Of a DNA stretch of 62,768 nucleotides, positions 7,544-15,690 are shown in pieces. The notes under the pieces were generated by a model. It was not told where the DNA came from. It saw only the letters and a program-made list of their open reading frames with translations, and made no database searches. The stretch is from M55B154 sp964486725 (GTDB lineage: Bacteria > Spirochaetota > UBA4802 > UB4802): NCBI GenBank assembly GCA_964486725.1, contig CAZAOK010000008.1, positions 1-62,768 of the forward strand, in the 5' to 3' direction. Each line of letters starts with the position of its first letter. Positions within the stretch are counted from its first letter, which is position 1. The position numbers and the translations under genes were made by a program.

Positions 7544-8443
7544 GTGGTGAGTAGCATCAAAACCCTGGCCGAAAAGATCATGAACCTGGTCTCCCTGCTT
7601 GTTAAAAAACTTACCGCTCTCACCAGGCCAATAATGCCTGACTCGTTTGAGGTAATCGAGAAATTTGAAACACTGCAAAAGCTTTTTCTAATGGGTATTG
7701 GCATAGCCGCCTGCGTGTCCACCCAGTTTGTGCGTCCGGTGGTGGAACTGACCGGAGGTGTTAGCCGGGTTGGACAGGGTGACCTTACGGTTACCCTGAA
7801 AGTGTTCACCCATGACGAGACAGGGTTGCTCACCGGAGAGTTTAACAGGATGATCGTTCACCTGCGGGAAAAACTTCAAATGGAAAAATTCGTGTCAGAA
7901 TCCACCGTCACCATGATACGGGAAAAGACCGTAAATGGTGGCGTTGAACTTGGCGGGGTGTGTAAAACCATGGCCTTTCTCTTTGCCGATGTGCGCGGGT
8001 TTACCGCCATGTCAGAGAACCTTCCCCCTGAAGAGGATGTTGGTATACTCAATGATTACCTTGACCTACAGGCGCGGATAATCCGTAAGCACGGGGGTGA
8101 TATCGACAAGTTCGTGGGTGACGAAGTGATGGCCATGTTTACCGGTGATAAGATGGCTGATAACGCACTTGAAGCAGCAGTTGACATCGTGGAGTCTATC
8201 AAGGCCCTGAACAGATCGCGAGAAGATGAGGGCAGGCAAACCATACAGGTTGGGATCGGTTTGACCATGGGAGAGGTGGTTCATGGCAGTATGGGTTCAC
8301 GTGACCGGATGGATAATACCTCTATCGGTGATACGGTGAACCTTGCGGCAAGGCTTTGTTCTTACGCAGATCCCGGTATGATACTGGCTTCACGTGAGAT
8401 AATGATGAAGGTAAAAATTATTCATGATAAAGTAATTGTATAA
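7544..8443 (+). pseudogene. Truncated adenylate/guanylate cyclase (HAMP + class III cyclase), likely decayed
   Basis: 299 codons from a GTG without a good ribosome site. A short hydrophobic stretch (KLFLMGIGIAACV), a HAMP domain (FVRPVVELTGGVSRVGQGDL) and a class III cyclase domain with both metal Asp residues (LFADVRGF, FVGDEVMAMF) and the IGDTVNLAARLCS block are seen. The family normally has an N-terminal sensor with two membrane passes and about 20-40 more residues at the end. Here both are absent: the frame stops soon after ASREIMMKV, and upstream in frame an ATG (7502) is cut off by TGA at 7538-7540. The catalytic core could still be active, so a shortened functional enzyme is the alternative. 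Confidence 0.6.
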
Positions 8444-8501
8444 TACCTGCAGCGTGGTATAATCCTTGTCAGTAATATCAAACATGATACGAGGTAACGT
8501 C

Positions 8502-8783
8502 ATGCGGAAAAAAGAATACAAGTCCGGGACTTTTTGCATAGACATCGGATGTGCCCACCACAAGGCCCTGGAACCTTACAGCGGAGAAAAGTACATTGAG
8601 ATGAAGCATGAACTGTGCCGCGATTGTTACGCGTGGATGTTTTTCAACTGGCTTCAATCACATGAGTATCGAATAGTGAAGACCATCCCTGAGATCTCCT
8701 CGAAAGAACTTGCAGCACGCCTGAAAGGGATTGATCCGGTTAAGGTTGAAGACCTTACTGAAGATGAAATTCTGAGCCTGTAA
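8502..8783 (+). CDS. Small hypothetical protein with paired cysteines
   Basis: 93 aa from ATG 8502, with GAGGT upstream; the frame is open back to 8466 but without a better start. Four Cys in two groups (FCIDIGCAHHK and LCRDCYAW), plus the double His, could bind a metal or form a small zinc domain. The C-terminal half is charged (ELAARLKG, VEDLTEDEILSL) and helical. I do not recognise the family. It lies alone between the cyclase remnant and the GDPD gene; coding is supported by length, start signal and protein-like composition. Confidence 0.6.
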   Translation: MRKKEYKSGTFCIDIGCAHHKALEPYSGEKYIEMKHELCRDCYAWMFFNWLQSHEYRIVKTIPEISSKELAARLKGIDPVKVEDLTEDEILSL

Positions 8784-8843
8784 TGTAAAAAAGTTGCATT
8801 CCAGTTAAATAATTGTATAAGTGTGCTGATGTGATTAAATATA

Positions 8844-9908
8844 ATGATATCGACAGGTAAAATTTTAAAAATTGCAGCTGTTGGGGCCGGGCTATGTATA
8901 TCTGGCTTTATTTTTTGTATTGTAGTGGGGGGTGTTTTGGGGAAACCATCAAAAGGTGAACATATTTCCAGGTCACATGGTATACCGCATCATCTTGTTA
9001 TTGCTCACAGGGGCGCGTCATACATGGCTCCCGAAGAAACACGGCCCGCTTACGTGCTTGCCCGTGATATGGGTGCACATTACCTGGAAATGGATATACA
9101 AAGAACAAAGGACGGCACCCTTGTGGCCATACACGATAACGTTCTTGACAGGACAACCAACGTGGCCAGTGTTTTCCCGGGAAGAGAGAAGGATCCGGTC
9201 AGCAGCTTTACCATAGACGAGTTGAAGCAACTGGATGCCGGCACCTGGTTTAATATGCTCTACCCAGAAAAAGCGAATAAAATGTACGAGGGGGTGAAGA
9301 TCCTCACCCTTAATGAAATTATTGATATTGCTGAAGAAGCTGAGAACAGGCCGGGCCTGTACGTGGAAACAAAGTCAGCCGACCAGTTTCCCGGTATCGA
9401 AAAAGACCTTGTTCAGTTGTTTCAGAACAGGGGGTGGATAGGTGATTTGGGCGACGAAGAGATGGAGGACACGGGACAGGAACAGCCTTCCAACCTTGTT
9501 ACTGTGGGACTTGGCAGGGCCAGGATTATTTTTCAGTCATTTGATTTGAAAAGCCTGGTAAAGCTCAAAGAACTTGCCCCCGAAGTTCCCAGGATATACC
9601 TTGTAAGCAGGGACATGGAAAAAGAGCAGGGATGGACAAATATTATCAGTGACGCGAGGGAGACGTGTTCAGGTCTTGGGCCTGTGGGCTACCTGGGCTG
9701 GCCGTGGCACGTGGGAGAAGCACATAAAAACGGGCTGCTTATTCACCTGTATACCATCAATTCTCCCTGGCAATACTGGATTTTTTCAAAGTTCGGTGTT
9801 GACGGATTCTTTACAGACAGGTGCGATAAGCTAATGGCTTATTATGATATGATGCTTTATAAAACACCTGATACTATACTTGAATCCATCACTGATGGGT
9901 CACGTTGA
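8844..9908 (+). CDS. Membrane-anchored glycerophosphodiester phosphodiesterase (GDPD)
   Basis: 354 aa. One N-terminal membrane segment (IAAVGAGLCISGFIFCIVVGGV) is followed by a GDPD TIM barrel: VIAHRGASYMAPEET (catalytic His and Glu), YLEMDIQRTKDG (metal Glu and Asp), AIHDNVLDRTTN (second His), LYVETKS, and near the end GVDGFFTDRCD. The enzyme hydrolyses glycerophosphodiesters to glycerol-3-phosphate and an alcohol; here it would act outside the cytoplasmic membrane. The catalytic set is complete. The start ATG has no strong ribosome site. A MITE lies 47 bases after the stop. Confidence 0.92.
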   Translation: MISTGKILKIAAVGAGLCISGFIFCIVVGGVLGKPSKGEHISRSHGIPHHLVIAHRGASYMAPEETRPAYVLARDMGAHYLEMDIQRTKDGTLVAIHDNVLDRTTNVASVFPGREKDPVSSFTIDELKQLDAGTWFNMLYPEKANKMYEGVKILTLNEIIDIAEEAENRPGLYVETKSADQFPGIEKDLVQLFQNRGWIGDLGDEEMEDTGQEQPSNLVTVGLGRARIIFQSFDLKSLVKLKELAPEVPRIYLVSRDMEKEQGWTNIISDARETCSGLGPVGYLGWPWHVGEAHKNGLLIHLYTINSPWQYWIFSKFGVDGFFTDRCDKLMAYYDMMLYKTPDTILESITDGSR

Positions 9909-9955
9909 AAAAGGTATTTACTCCTCACCCTGTCTAACCGATAGTAATATATATG

Positions 9956-10107
9956 GTGACTACTCAGCTATGACTAAAATATTGATCATTTACTTCATAA
10001 TGAAAAGAAATTTGTGCATCTCACCCCGCCGAAGGCGGGGGGAGATGCAGGATTATTATTCATTTTAGAATAATTTTGATTATTCAGCATGACAGTTGAG
10101 TAATTAC
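9956..10107 (+). mobile_element. MITE copy 1 (152 bp) with 8-bp target duplication and central hairpin
   Basis: The element begins GTGACTACTCAGC and its right end, read in reverse complement, begins GTAATTACTCAAC (13 of 18 terminal positions match). It is flanked by exact 8-bp direct repeats TATATATG (9948-9955 and 10108-10115). The centre holds a hairpin: GCATCTC (10016-10022) pairs with GAGATGC (10042-10048) and CCCCGCC (10024-10030) with GGCGGGG (10034-10040) around GAA. It codes for no protein. A second copy lies at 60556-60682. Eight-base duplications are typical of IS66 and IS1595 elements, which could supply the transposase. Confidence 0.88.
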
Positions 10108-10220
10108 TATATATGGTTATATCCTGTAACGGGTAAAACAGTTTCAATGGACTGCTGTATTTTGCTTGACTGGCCAATTTCAGTCTACTAAAACTTAAGT
10201 GCTATCTGTTTTCCTGTTAC

Positions 10221-10258
10221 CCTGCATGGAATATTTTCATGCAGGAATTTATTATAAT
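10221..10258 (+). promoter_or_regulatory. Inverted repeat and -10 box before the amidohydrolase gene
   Basis: CCTGCATG (10221-10228) and CATGCAGG (10238-10245) form a perfect 8-bp inverted repeat with a 9-base spacer. TATAAT follows at 10253-10258, 13 bases before the start codon. The repeat occupies the place of the -35 box, so it looks like an operator or activator site rather than a terminator. Confidence 0.45.
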
Positions 10259-10270
10259 GGAGAACTCAGT

Positions 10271-11497
10271 ATGGGTGAATGGGGAATAAACGGAGTAAGT
10301 ATTATAACACCTGAAAAGCATATTGACCGTGGTTCAGTGACGGTAAAAGATGATATTATTGAAAAGATCACAGAACAGTCACCCAAATCCATTTTCACAA
10401 TTGAAAGTGACGGGGTGTTATCTCCGGGCCTTATTAACAGCCATGACCACCTCCTGGGAACATATTATCCGAAAGTAGGCAACGGTCCCTACGAGAACTG
10501 GCTTCCCTGGGACAACGATTTAAAAAGTGCTCCCGTATACGAAGAACGACAGCAGGTGGATAACAGGGACCTGTATCTTCTGGGCGGGTATAGAAACCTG
10601 CTTTCAGGTGTTACATCGGTTTCAGATCATATTCCCCATTTCGTAAATGAACCCTTCCTCGACTTGTTGCCAACCAAGGTAATAAGGGATTATGCCCTGG
10701 CACATTCGGTGTCTTCTTTCGCACTGGCATGGGGGGATGGGATTACCGTAGAATATCAGAAGGCCATCAAAGAGAATATACCTTTCATAACGCATATTGC
10801 CGAGGGGTTTGATGATGAAACCGTAGAGGATGTGCGTACCCTGGATAGACTTGGCGGACTGGGAGATCATTCGGTACTGGTACATGGCCTTGCATTTTCA
10901 GATGATGATATCAAGCTGATAAAGAAACGCGGCGCTACAGTGGTATGGTGCGGAGATTCCAATACGTTCATGTTCAATACCACCGCAAGGGTGAAAAAAA
11001 TGCTGGATGAAGGGGTAAATGTCTGTATCGGAACAGATTCCCCCATGTCCGGTGGATTAAACCTCTTGTTCGAGATGAAATTTGACAGGGAGTATTACAG
11101 CAAAACATACGGTGAAGAACTTCCTGATGAACAGATAGTGAAGATGGTAACTTCCAATCCCTCCAGGGGATTCTGGTTACAGAACACAGGAATATTGCGG
11201 CATGGAAATCTTGCTGATCTGGTCATATTCAGAAAAAATGATAAAAATCCATACACCAGCGTGGTGAATGCTGAAATTGAAGATATTGAATTAATTGTAA
11301 TCAATGGAAGGCCGATGTACGGTAATGCGGAGCATAGTGAACTATTTGAATTTCTCAAGGTGCCATTCCAGGAGGTTGAAGTAAATGGTGAGCAGAAAAT
11401 AGTGGTAGGTGACCTGAAGGGCCTTCTCCGCAGGATCAGTAAGGCTGTTGGCTTTAAGAAAGAGTTTCCCTTTTTACCTGTAGCTTTTGAGGTTTAG
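10271..11497 (+). CDS. Amidohydrolase-superfamily metal-dependent hydrolase (deaminase-like)
   Basis: 408 aa from the ATG giving MGEWGINGVSI, with GGAGA seven bases upstream; the frame is open to 10199. It has the layout of the ATZ/TRZ-cytosine deaminase branch: PGLINSHDH (metal HxH), FITHIAEGF (metal His), SVLVHGLAF (second His and turn), CIGTDSP (metal Asp), and a C-terminal small domain with a NLADLVIF strand after the barrel. No carboxylated Lys site is seen, so one metal is expected. The substrate, perhaps a cyclic amidine or a purine-like compound, cannot be told. It ends 16 bases before the cNMP-TPR gene. Confidence 0.85.
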   Translation: MGEWGINGVSIITPEKHIDRGSVTVKDDIIEKITEQSPKSIFTIESDGVLSPGLINSHDHLLGTYYPKVGNGPYENWLPWDNDLKSAPVYEERQQVDNRDLYLLGGYRNLLSGVTSVSDHIPHFVNEPFLDLLPTKVIRDYALAHSVSSFALAWGDGITVEYQKAIKENIPFITHIAEGFDDETVEDVRTLDRLGGLGDHSVLVHGLAFSDDDIKLIKKRGATVVWCGDSNTFMFNTTARVKKMLDEGVNVCIGTDSPMSGGLNLLFEMKFDREYYSKTYGEELPDEQIVKMVTSNPSRGFWLQNTGILRHGNLADLVIFRKNDKNPYTSVVNAEIEDIELIVINGRPMYGNAEHSELFEFLKVPFQEVEVNGEQKIVVGDLKGLLRRISKAVGFKKEFPFLPVAFEV

Positions 11498-11513
11498 AAC
11501 TGGAGGAGTATAG

Positions 11514-12737
11514 ATGTCAAACGGCGGCACAAGCCCCGCATCGGGGATCATAACCCGGAGTTACAAACCCGGTTCTATTGTCTACTTCGAGAATGACAAG
11601 AGTGAATATATTTACGTGGTGAAGGCAGGACTGGTCATTCTCACTTCAACCAAGCCGGAAACCGGGGAAGAGATAAAGGAAGAGGTAAAACCCGGTGAAT
11701 TTTTTGGGGTGAAATCCTCACTGGGAAAATATCCCAGGGAAGAAACAGCACAGACTGTAAAAGAAACAGTTTGCCTCGTACTTACCCTCGCTGATTTTGA
11801 GCGTCTCATACTGAAAAATGTAAACGTGGTTGTGAAGATGCTTCGTATCTTCAGTAACCAGCTTCGTCGAATTGGAAGAACGGTTCGTGAAGTTCTCGGA
11901 GAATCAAATACGGTAAATCCTGAAATGGAACTTTTTAAAATCGGGGAATATTATTATCGTGTGGGCCGGTTTCAGCAGGCACTGTACGCATATAAAAGAT
12001 ACATGGAATATTACCCGGACACAAAGTACTCTGATGTTGCGATGAAACGCATTCGTGAAATTGACTCCGGCCGTGCGGAGGAGAACGTGGGTTCAGGGAT
12101 GTCAATGGATATGTCGGATGAACCGGGTGAACCGGATGTAAGGGAATCGGATGACGTTGATATGACTGATTTCAGTCTTGATGATTCGGGAGCGTCTTCA
12201 GGTGAAGATATGTTTCAGGATAGCAATGGAGGTGAAGACTCGATAGTAACTGAAATGGATGAGTTCCTCAGTGAGCCGGTTGACAGCGACCTGGAAAGTT
12301 TCAGTTTCGATGATGAACCTGCAGGTGAGACAGTATCAAAAGCCGACATAACAGAGAAGTTTTATGATGCCATGAGCAGTTTTTCCCAGGGTAATTTTGA
12401 AACCGCTAAAGATCTGTATGAGTCAATTCTTGAACAAAAGGATCTCAAGAATGATTCTGAAAAGAAAATATATGAAAAGGCTCATTTCGAAATTGGAAGA
12501 ACATACTATAAAATGAAAAAATACAAGGATGCAATGAATGCGTTCAGCCTTTTGCTAAAATCATTTCCAAAATCAGAAAATGTAAAAAGTGCATTATTAC
12601 ATATAGGTATGATTTTTTATGATAGCGGAAAAAATGATAAGGCCGGCACATATTTTCAAAAAGTCGCATCAATGGAGCCCAGAGACGAGGTTTCGAGAAA
12701 CGCGATGAAATATCTTAAGGCGCTGGAGAATAAATAA
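11514..12737 (+). CDS. Cyclic-nucleotide-binding-fold protein with acidic linker and TPR domain
   Basis: 407 aa. Residues about 10-120 form a cNMP-binding beta-roll (SYKPGSIVYFENDKSEYIYVV, GEFFGVKSSLG), then helices and a first TPR-like repeat (KIGEYYYRVGRFQQALYAYKRYME), a highly acidic low-complexity linker (about 190-270), and three or more TPR units at the C-terminus (FYDAMSSFSQGNFETAKDLYESIL, HFEIGRTYYKMKKYKDAMNAF). There is no HTH. It starts after GGAGG. The Crp-type regulator follows 15 bases after the stop, so a joint sensor/scaffold role is plausible. This combination is known to me from spirochaetes. Confidence 0.85.
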   Translation: MSNGGTSPASGIITRSYKPGSIVYFENDKSEYIYVVKAGLVILTSTKPETGEEIKEEVKPGEFFGVKSSLGKYPREETAQTVKETVCLVLTLADFERLILKNVNVVVKMLRIFSNQLRRIGRTVREVLGESNTVNPEMELFKIGEYYYRVGRFQQALYAYKRYMEYYPDTKYSDVAMKRIREIDSGRAEENVGSGMSMDMSDEPGEPDVRESDDVDMTDFSLDDSGASSGEDMFQDSNGGEDSIVTEMDEFLSEPVDSDLESFSFDDEPAGETVSKADITEKFYDAMSSFSQGNFETAKDLYESILEQKDLKNDSEKKIYEKAHFEIGRTYYKMKKYKDAMNAFSLLLKSFPKSENVKSALLHIGMIFYDSGKNDKAGTYFQKVASMEPRDEVSRNAMKYLKALENK

Positions 12738-12752
12738 CATGCGGGTAACGTC

Positions 12753-13397
12753 ATGCTGATTGACGAAAAACTGTTCGATAAATTTGGTGTTGAATTCTCA
12801 CCTGGCGAAATCATATTTTGTGAATTTGAGCCTGGAAATGAATTCTACTTTATTCAATCCGGTAAGGTTGAAATAGTTAAAATTATAAATAACCGTGAAA
12901 AAACACTGGACATACTTGAAACCGGGGATGTATTTGGCGAGATGGCAATTCTTGAAGAGGAGCCCAGGTCGGCCTCTGCGATTGCGCTTGATCATGTAAA
13001 GGTGCTGCGTTTTCACAGGACAAACTTTGATACACTGCTTCATGGTAATCCGCAACTGGCTTATAAGCTTCTTGTTATTTTTTCCAAGCGGATTTATGAC
13101 GCGAAAAGACGTTTAATGATCTTACTTCTTGATGATCCGCAGGCAAAGGTTATGGATGTCATGAACATGCTTGCAGAACAGGATCCTCATATTGACATGC
13201 AGGAAGCGGTCACACTTCACATTACCATACAGGACGTGGCCAACTGGGCGGGAATGCAGGTAGCAGAAGTACAAAAAATATTGACACATTTAAATAAGCT
13301 TGGAAAAATTGAATTATTCAATGACAGGATAGTTGTCAGAAATATTAAGGACTTCCAGCGGCTTGTTAACACCCGCAGGAAAAATATGTATTCTTAG
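12753..13397 (+). CDS. Crp/Fnr-family transcriptional regulator
   Basis: 214 aa. N-terminal cNMP-binding roll (FSPGEIIFCEFEPGNEFYFIQSGKVEIV, TGDVFGEMAILEEEPRSASAIA with the phosphate-cassette-like Gly-Glu and Arg-Ser-Ala), a dimer helix, and a C-terminal winged helix with HITIQDVANWAGMQVAEVQKILTHLNKLGKIE. The cassette Arg and Glu suggest that it may bind cAMP or cGMP. Its partner is the cNMP-TPR gene directly upstream; a (damaged) cyclase gene lies 4 kb to the left. It is the last protein gene before tRNA-Arg. Confidence 0.9.
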   Translation: MLIDEKLFDKFGVEFSPGEIIFCEFEPGNEFYFIQSGKVEIVKIINNREKTLDILETGDVFGEMAILEEEPRSASAIALDHVKVLRFHRTNFDTLLHGNPQLAYKLLVIFSKRIYDAKRRLMILLLDDPQAKVMDVMNMLAEQDPHIDMQEAVTLHITIQDVANWAGMQVAEVQKILTHLNKLGKIELFNDRIVVRNIKDFQRLVNTRRKNMYS

Positions 13398-13404
13398 CAC
13401 ATCT

Positions 13405-13478
13405 GCTCCCGTAGCTCAGGTGGATAGAGCAGTAGTTTCCTAAACTATTGGCCAGAGGTTCGAGTCCTCTCGGGAGCG
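13405..13478 (+). tRNA. tRNA-Arg (anticodon CCU)
   Basis: The acceptor stem GCTCCCG pairs with CGGGAGC (13471-13477), G13478 is the discriminator base, the D arm is GCTC...GAGC, the anticodon loop TTCCTAA gives CCU, and the T arm AGAGG-TTCGAGT-CCTCT is intact. CCA is not encoded. A terminator follows directly. Confidence 0.95.
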
Positions 13479-13492
13479 AAAAAAATTTAAAC

Positions 13493-13518
13493 TGGCGGGT
13501 TTTCCCGCTATTTTTTTT
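13493..13518 (+). terminator. Intrinsic terminator after tRNA-Arg
   Basis: TGGCGGG (13493-13499) and CCCGCTA (13504-13510) pair around TTTT and are followed by eight T residues. It separates tRNA-Arg from prfA. Confidence 0.85.
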
Positions 13519-13535
13519 ATTATTGAGGAAATAGT

Positions 13536-14606
13536 ATGGAAAAGCGACTTGATCAGATAAAAGAGAAATTCAGACATATTGAAACACAGATGAGTGATCC
13601 CGGGGTCATAAGTGATCAACAGAAATTTAAACAGCTTTCACAGGAGCATTCACAGCTTGCTCCTGTGGTGAAGAAATATGATGAATACAAAAATACGAAA
13701 AAAGAACTGGAAGACTCCACGCAGCTTCTTGATGAAGAAAAAGACCCTGAAATGAAGAATATGCTTCATGAAGAGATTGATAAGCTGGAGAAAAACCTGG
13801 AGGAGCTGGAAGACGACCTCATGGTTATGCTTCTTCCAAAAGATCCCCACTCGGGGAAGGATGTGATGATTGAAATACGTGCAGGAACAGGGGGGGATGA
13901 GGCAGCCCTCTTTGCCACGAATCTTTACAGGATGTATTCCAGGTATGCTGATATAATGGGGTGGAAATGCGAGTTCATCGAGGGAAATTTAAATGAAATT
14001 GGTGGATACAAAGAGGTAATATTTTCTGTGCGGGGTGAAGATGCCTATGACAACCTTAAATTTGAATCAGGTGTTCACCGGGTGCAGCGTATACCTGAAA
14101 CTGAATCAGGTGGACGGATTCACACTTCGGCTGTTACCGTTGCGGTTATGGCTGAAGCAGAAGAAAATGAAATTGAGATCAACCCCGAAGATTTACGTAT
14201 TGACGTATACCGGTCTTCAGGTCACGGGGGACAGTCTGTAAATACAACGGATTCCGCGGTTCGAATAACTCATATACCCTCGGGGATGGTGGTTACCTGC
14301 CAGGATGAAAAATCACAGCTTAAAAATAAAACCAAGGCGCTTCGGGTTCTTCGGGCCAGGCTTTTCGAAAAATCGGAACAGGAAAGAATGGCCAGGGAAA
14401 GTGAACTGAGAAAATCACAGATTGGTTCAGGTGATAGAAGTGAACGTATACGTACATATAATTTCCCGCAATCAAGGGTAACAGATCACAGAATAAATCT
14501 CACCCTTCATTCATTGGAACAGGTGTTGAATGGAGACCTGGAGCCGGTTGTGCAGGCATTGAAGAAATATGAAACCGAGCAGCAATTGCGTGATGTTGAA
14601 AGGTAA
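13536..14606 (+). CDS. prfA: Peptide chain release factor 1
   Basis: 356 aa, normal length. Reads UAA and UAG and releases the nascent chain. The tripeptide for stop recognition appears as PET in RIPETESGGRIHTS (the RF1 PxT pattern), and the catalytic GGQ in SSGHGGQSVNTTDSAVR, followed by the usual basic helices (KNKTKALRVLRARLFE). TGAGG precedes the ATG. prmC, which methylates the GGQ glutamine, lies 27 bases downstream, the standard pairing. Confidence 0.97.
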   Translation: MEKRLDQIKEKFRHIETQMSDPGVISDQQKFKQLSQEHSQLAPVVKKYDEYKNTKKELEDSTQLLDEEKDPEMKNMLHEEIDKLEKNLEELEDDLMVMLLPKDPHSGKDVMIEIRAGTGGDEAALFATNLYRMYSRYADIMGWKCEFIEGNLNEIGGYKEVIFSVRGEDAYDNLKFESGVHRVQRIPETESGGRIHTSAVTVAVMAEAEENEIEINPEDLRIDVYRSSGHGGQSVNTTDSAVRITHIPSGMVVTCQDEKSQLKNKTKALRVLRARLFEKSEQERMARESELRKSQIGSGDRSERIRTYNFPQSRVTDHRINLTLHSLEQVLNGDLEPVVQALKKYETEQQLRDVER

Positions 14607-14633
14607 TGAAATGTTCATTGTAAATGGTATATC

Positions 14634-15473
14634 GTGATGAAGGCTGGAAACGTATTACAGGAGACTATTGATTTTTTAAAAAGTTCACTTACCCAGAGTC
14701 CGGTACTTGATGCTGAACTGATAGTTGAAGAAGTTACCGGTATACCCGGACATGAAATAAGAATTAATCCTGATGAAGATGTAAGCCGGCAGCAATATGA
14801 AAAAATATGTGATTATCGCCAGCGTCGCAAAGAATGTGAGCCGATGGCATATATTCTTGGCAGAAAAGAATTTTATTCTATTAACTTCAGGGTAAACAAT
14901 GATGTATTGATTCCCAGGCCGGAAACAGAACTTCTTGTTGACCTGGCAATTTATTATACTTCTCCCCATGGCAGACTGGTAGATATCGGTACTGGTTCAG
15001 GAGCCATTGCCATTGCAGTAAAGTGCAACCGTCCGGATATACAGGTGTATGCCTCGGATATTTCAGAAAGGGCCCTTAGTGTTGCTGAAAACAATGCTGA
15101 AACCATACTAGGTCCTGAACGGCAGATCGAATTGCATAAAGGATACCTCTTTGAACCATTTCGGGATCTCCGTTTTGATATGATCGTGAGTAACCCTCCA
15201 TATGTTGATCCTGCATTAAAGGAGTATTTGCAGAGAGACCTCGAATACGAACCACCGGAAGCTCTTTACTCCGCGGAGGGGGGCAGGGAAATCGCGACAA
15301 GACTTATAGAAGATGCCCGGGAAATGCTCAATGATGATGGCATGTTGTTGATCGAGATCAGTGAGTCAATGAGTGAGTACATTATTGAGAAGTCCACAGA
15401 GAACGGTTTTACTGTTTCAATATTTCAGGATTATTCAGGTTTGCCAAGAATAGCGGTGTTAAAAAATAAATAA
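14634..15473 (+). CDS. prmC: Release factor glutamine methyltransferase
   Basis: 279 aa. Methylates the Gln of the GGQ motif in release factors using S-adenosylmethionine. An N-terminal helical domain (1-85) is followed by a Rossmann methyltransferase domain: the LVDIGTGSGAIAIAVK SAM loop, VYASDISERALSVA, and the NPPY active site in MIVSNPPYVDP. GTG 14634 and ATG 14637 are adjacent candidate starts. It is co-directional with prfA. After the stop comes a 217-base AT-rich gap. Confidence 0.95.
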   Translation: MMKAGNVLQETIDFLKSSLTQSPVLDAELIVEEVTGIPGHEIRINPDEDVSRQQYEKICDYRQRRKECEPMAYILGRKEFYSINFRVNNDVLIPRPETELLVDLAIYYTSPHGRLVDIGTGSGAIAIAVKCNRPDIQVYASDISERALSVAENNAETILGPERQIELHKGYLFEPFRDLRFDMIVSNPPYVDPALKEYLQRDLEYEPPEALYSAEGGREIATRLIEDAREMLNDDGMLLIEISESMSEYIIEKSTENGFTVSIFQDYSGLPRIAVLKNK

Positions 15474-15646
15474 AAAGATATTGAAAAAATAACCATATCA
15501 ACAATAATCTGCCCGGTTTATAGTTAATAATTACATTATTACGTGTTTTTATTTATGTTTTCGGTTTTTTAATCGATACATTAATAACAGGATTGTATAA
15601 GAAATACAAATCCCCGGCTTCGTTACATGATACATTGTTAACATGG

Positions 15647-15655
15647 TGTTATAAT
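15647..15655 (+). promoter_or_regulatory. Extended -10 promoter before the lipocalin-like gene
   Basis: TGTTATAAT (15647-15655) is a perfect extended -10 element 36 bases ahead of the next start codon, with no good -35 box. The rest of the 15474-15690 gap is AT-rich and shows nothing else that I recognise. Confidence 0.45.
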
Positions 15656-15690
15656 TCAATGAGAGTGCTATTTCTGGAGCAGGTTGCCTT

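Noticed and set aside
10016..10048. The GC-rich hairpin as a simple terminator of the GDPD gene
   Set aside because: It is not followed by T residues, lies in the middle of an element with terminal repeats and a target duplication, and recurs at 60616-60647 in another context.
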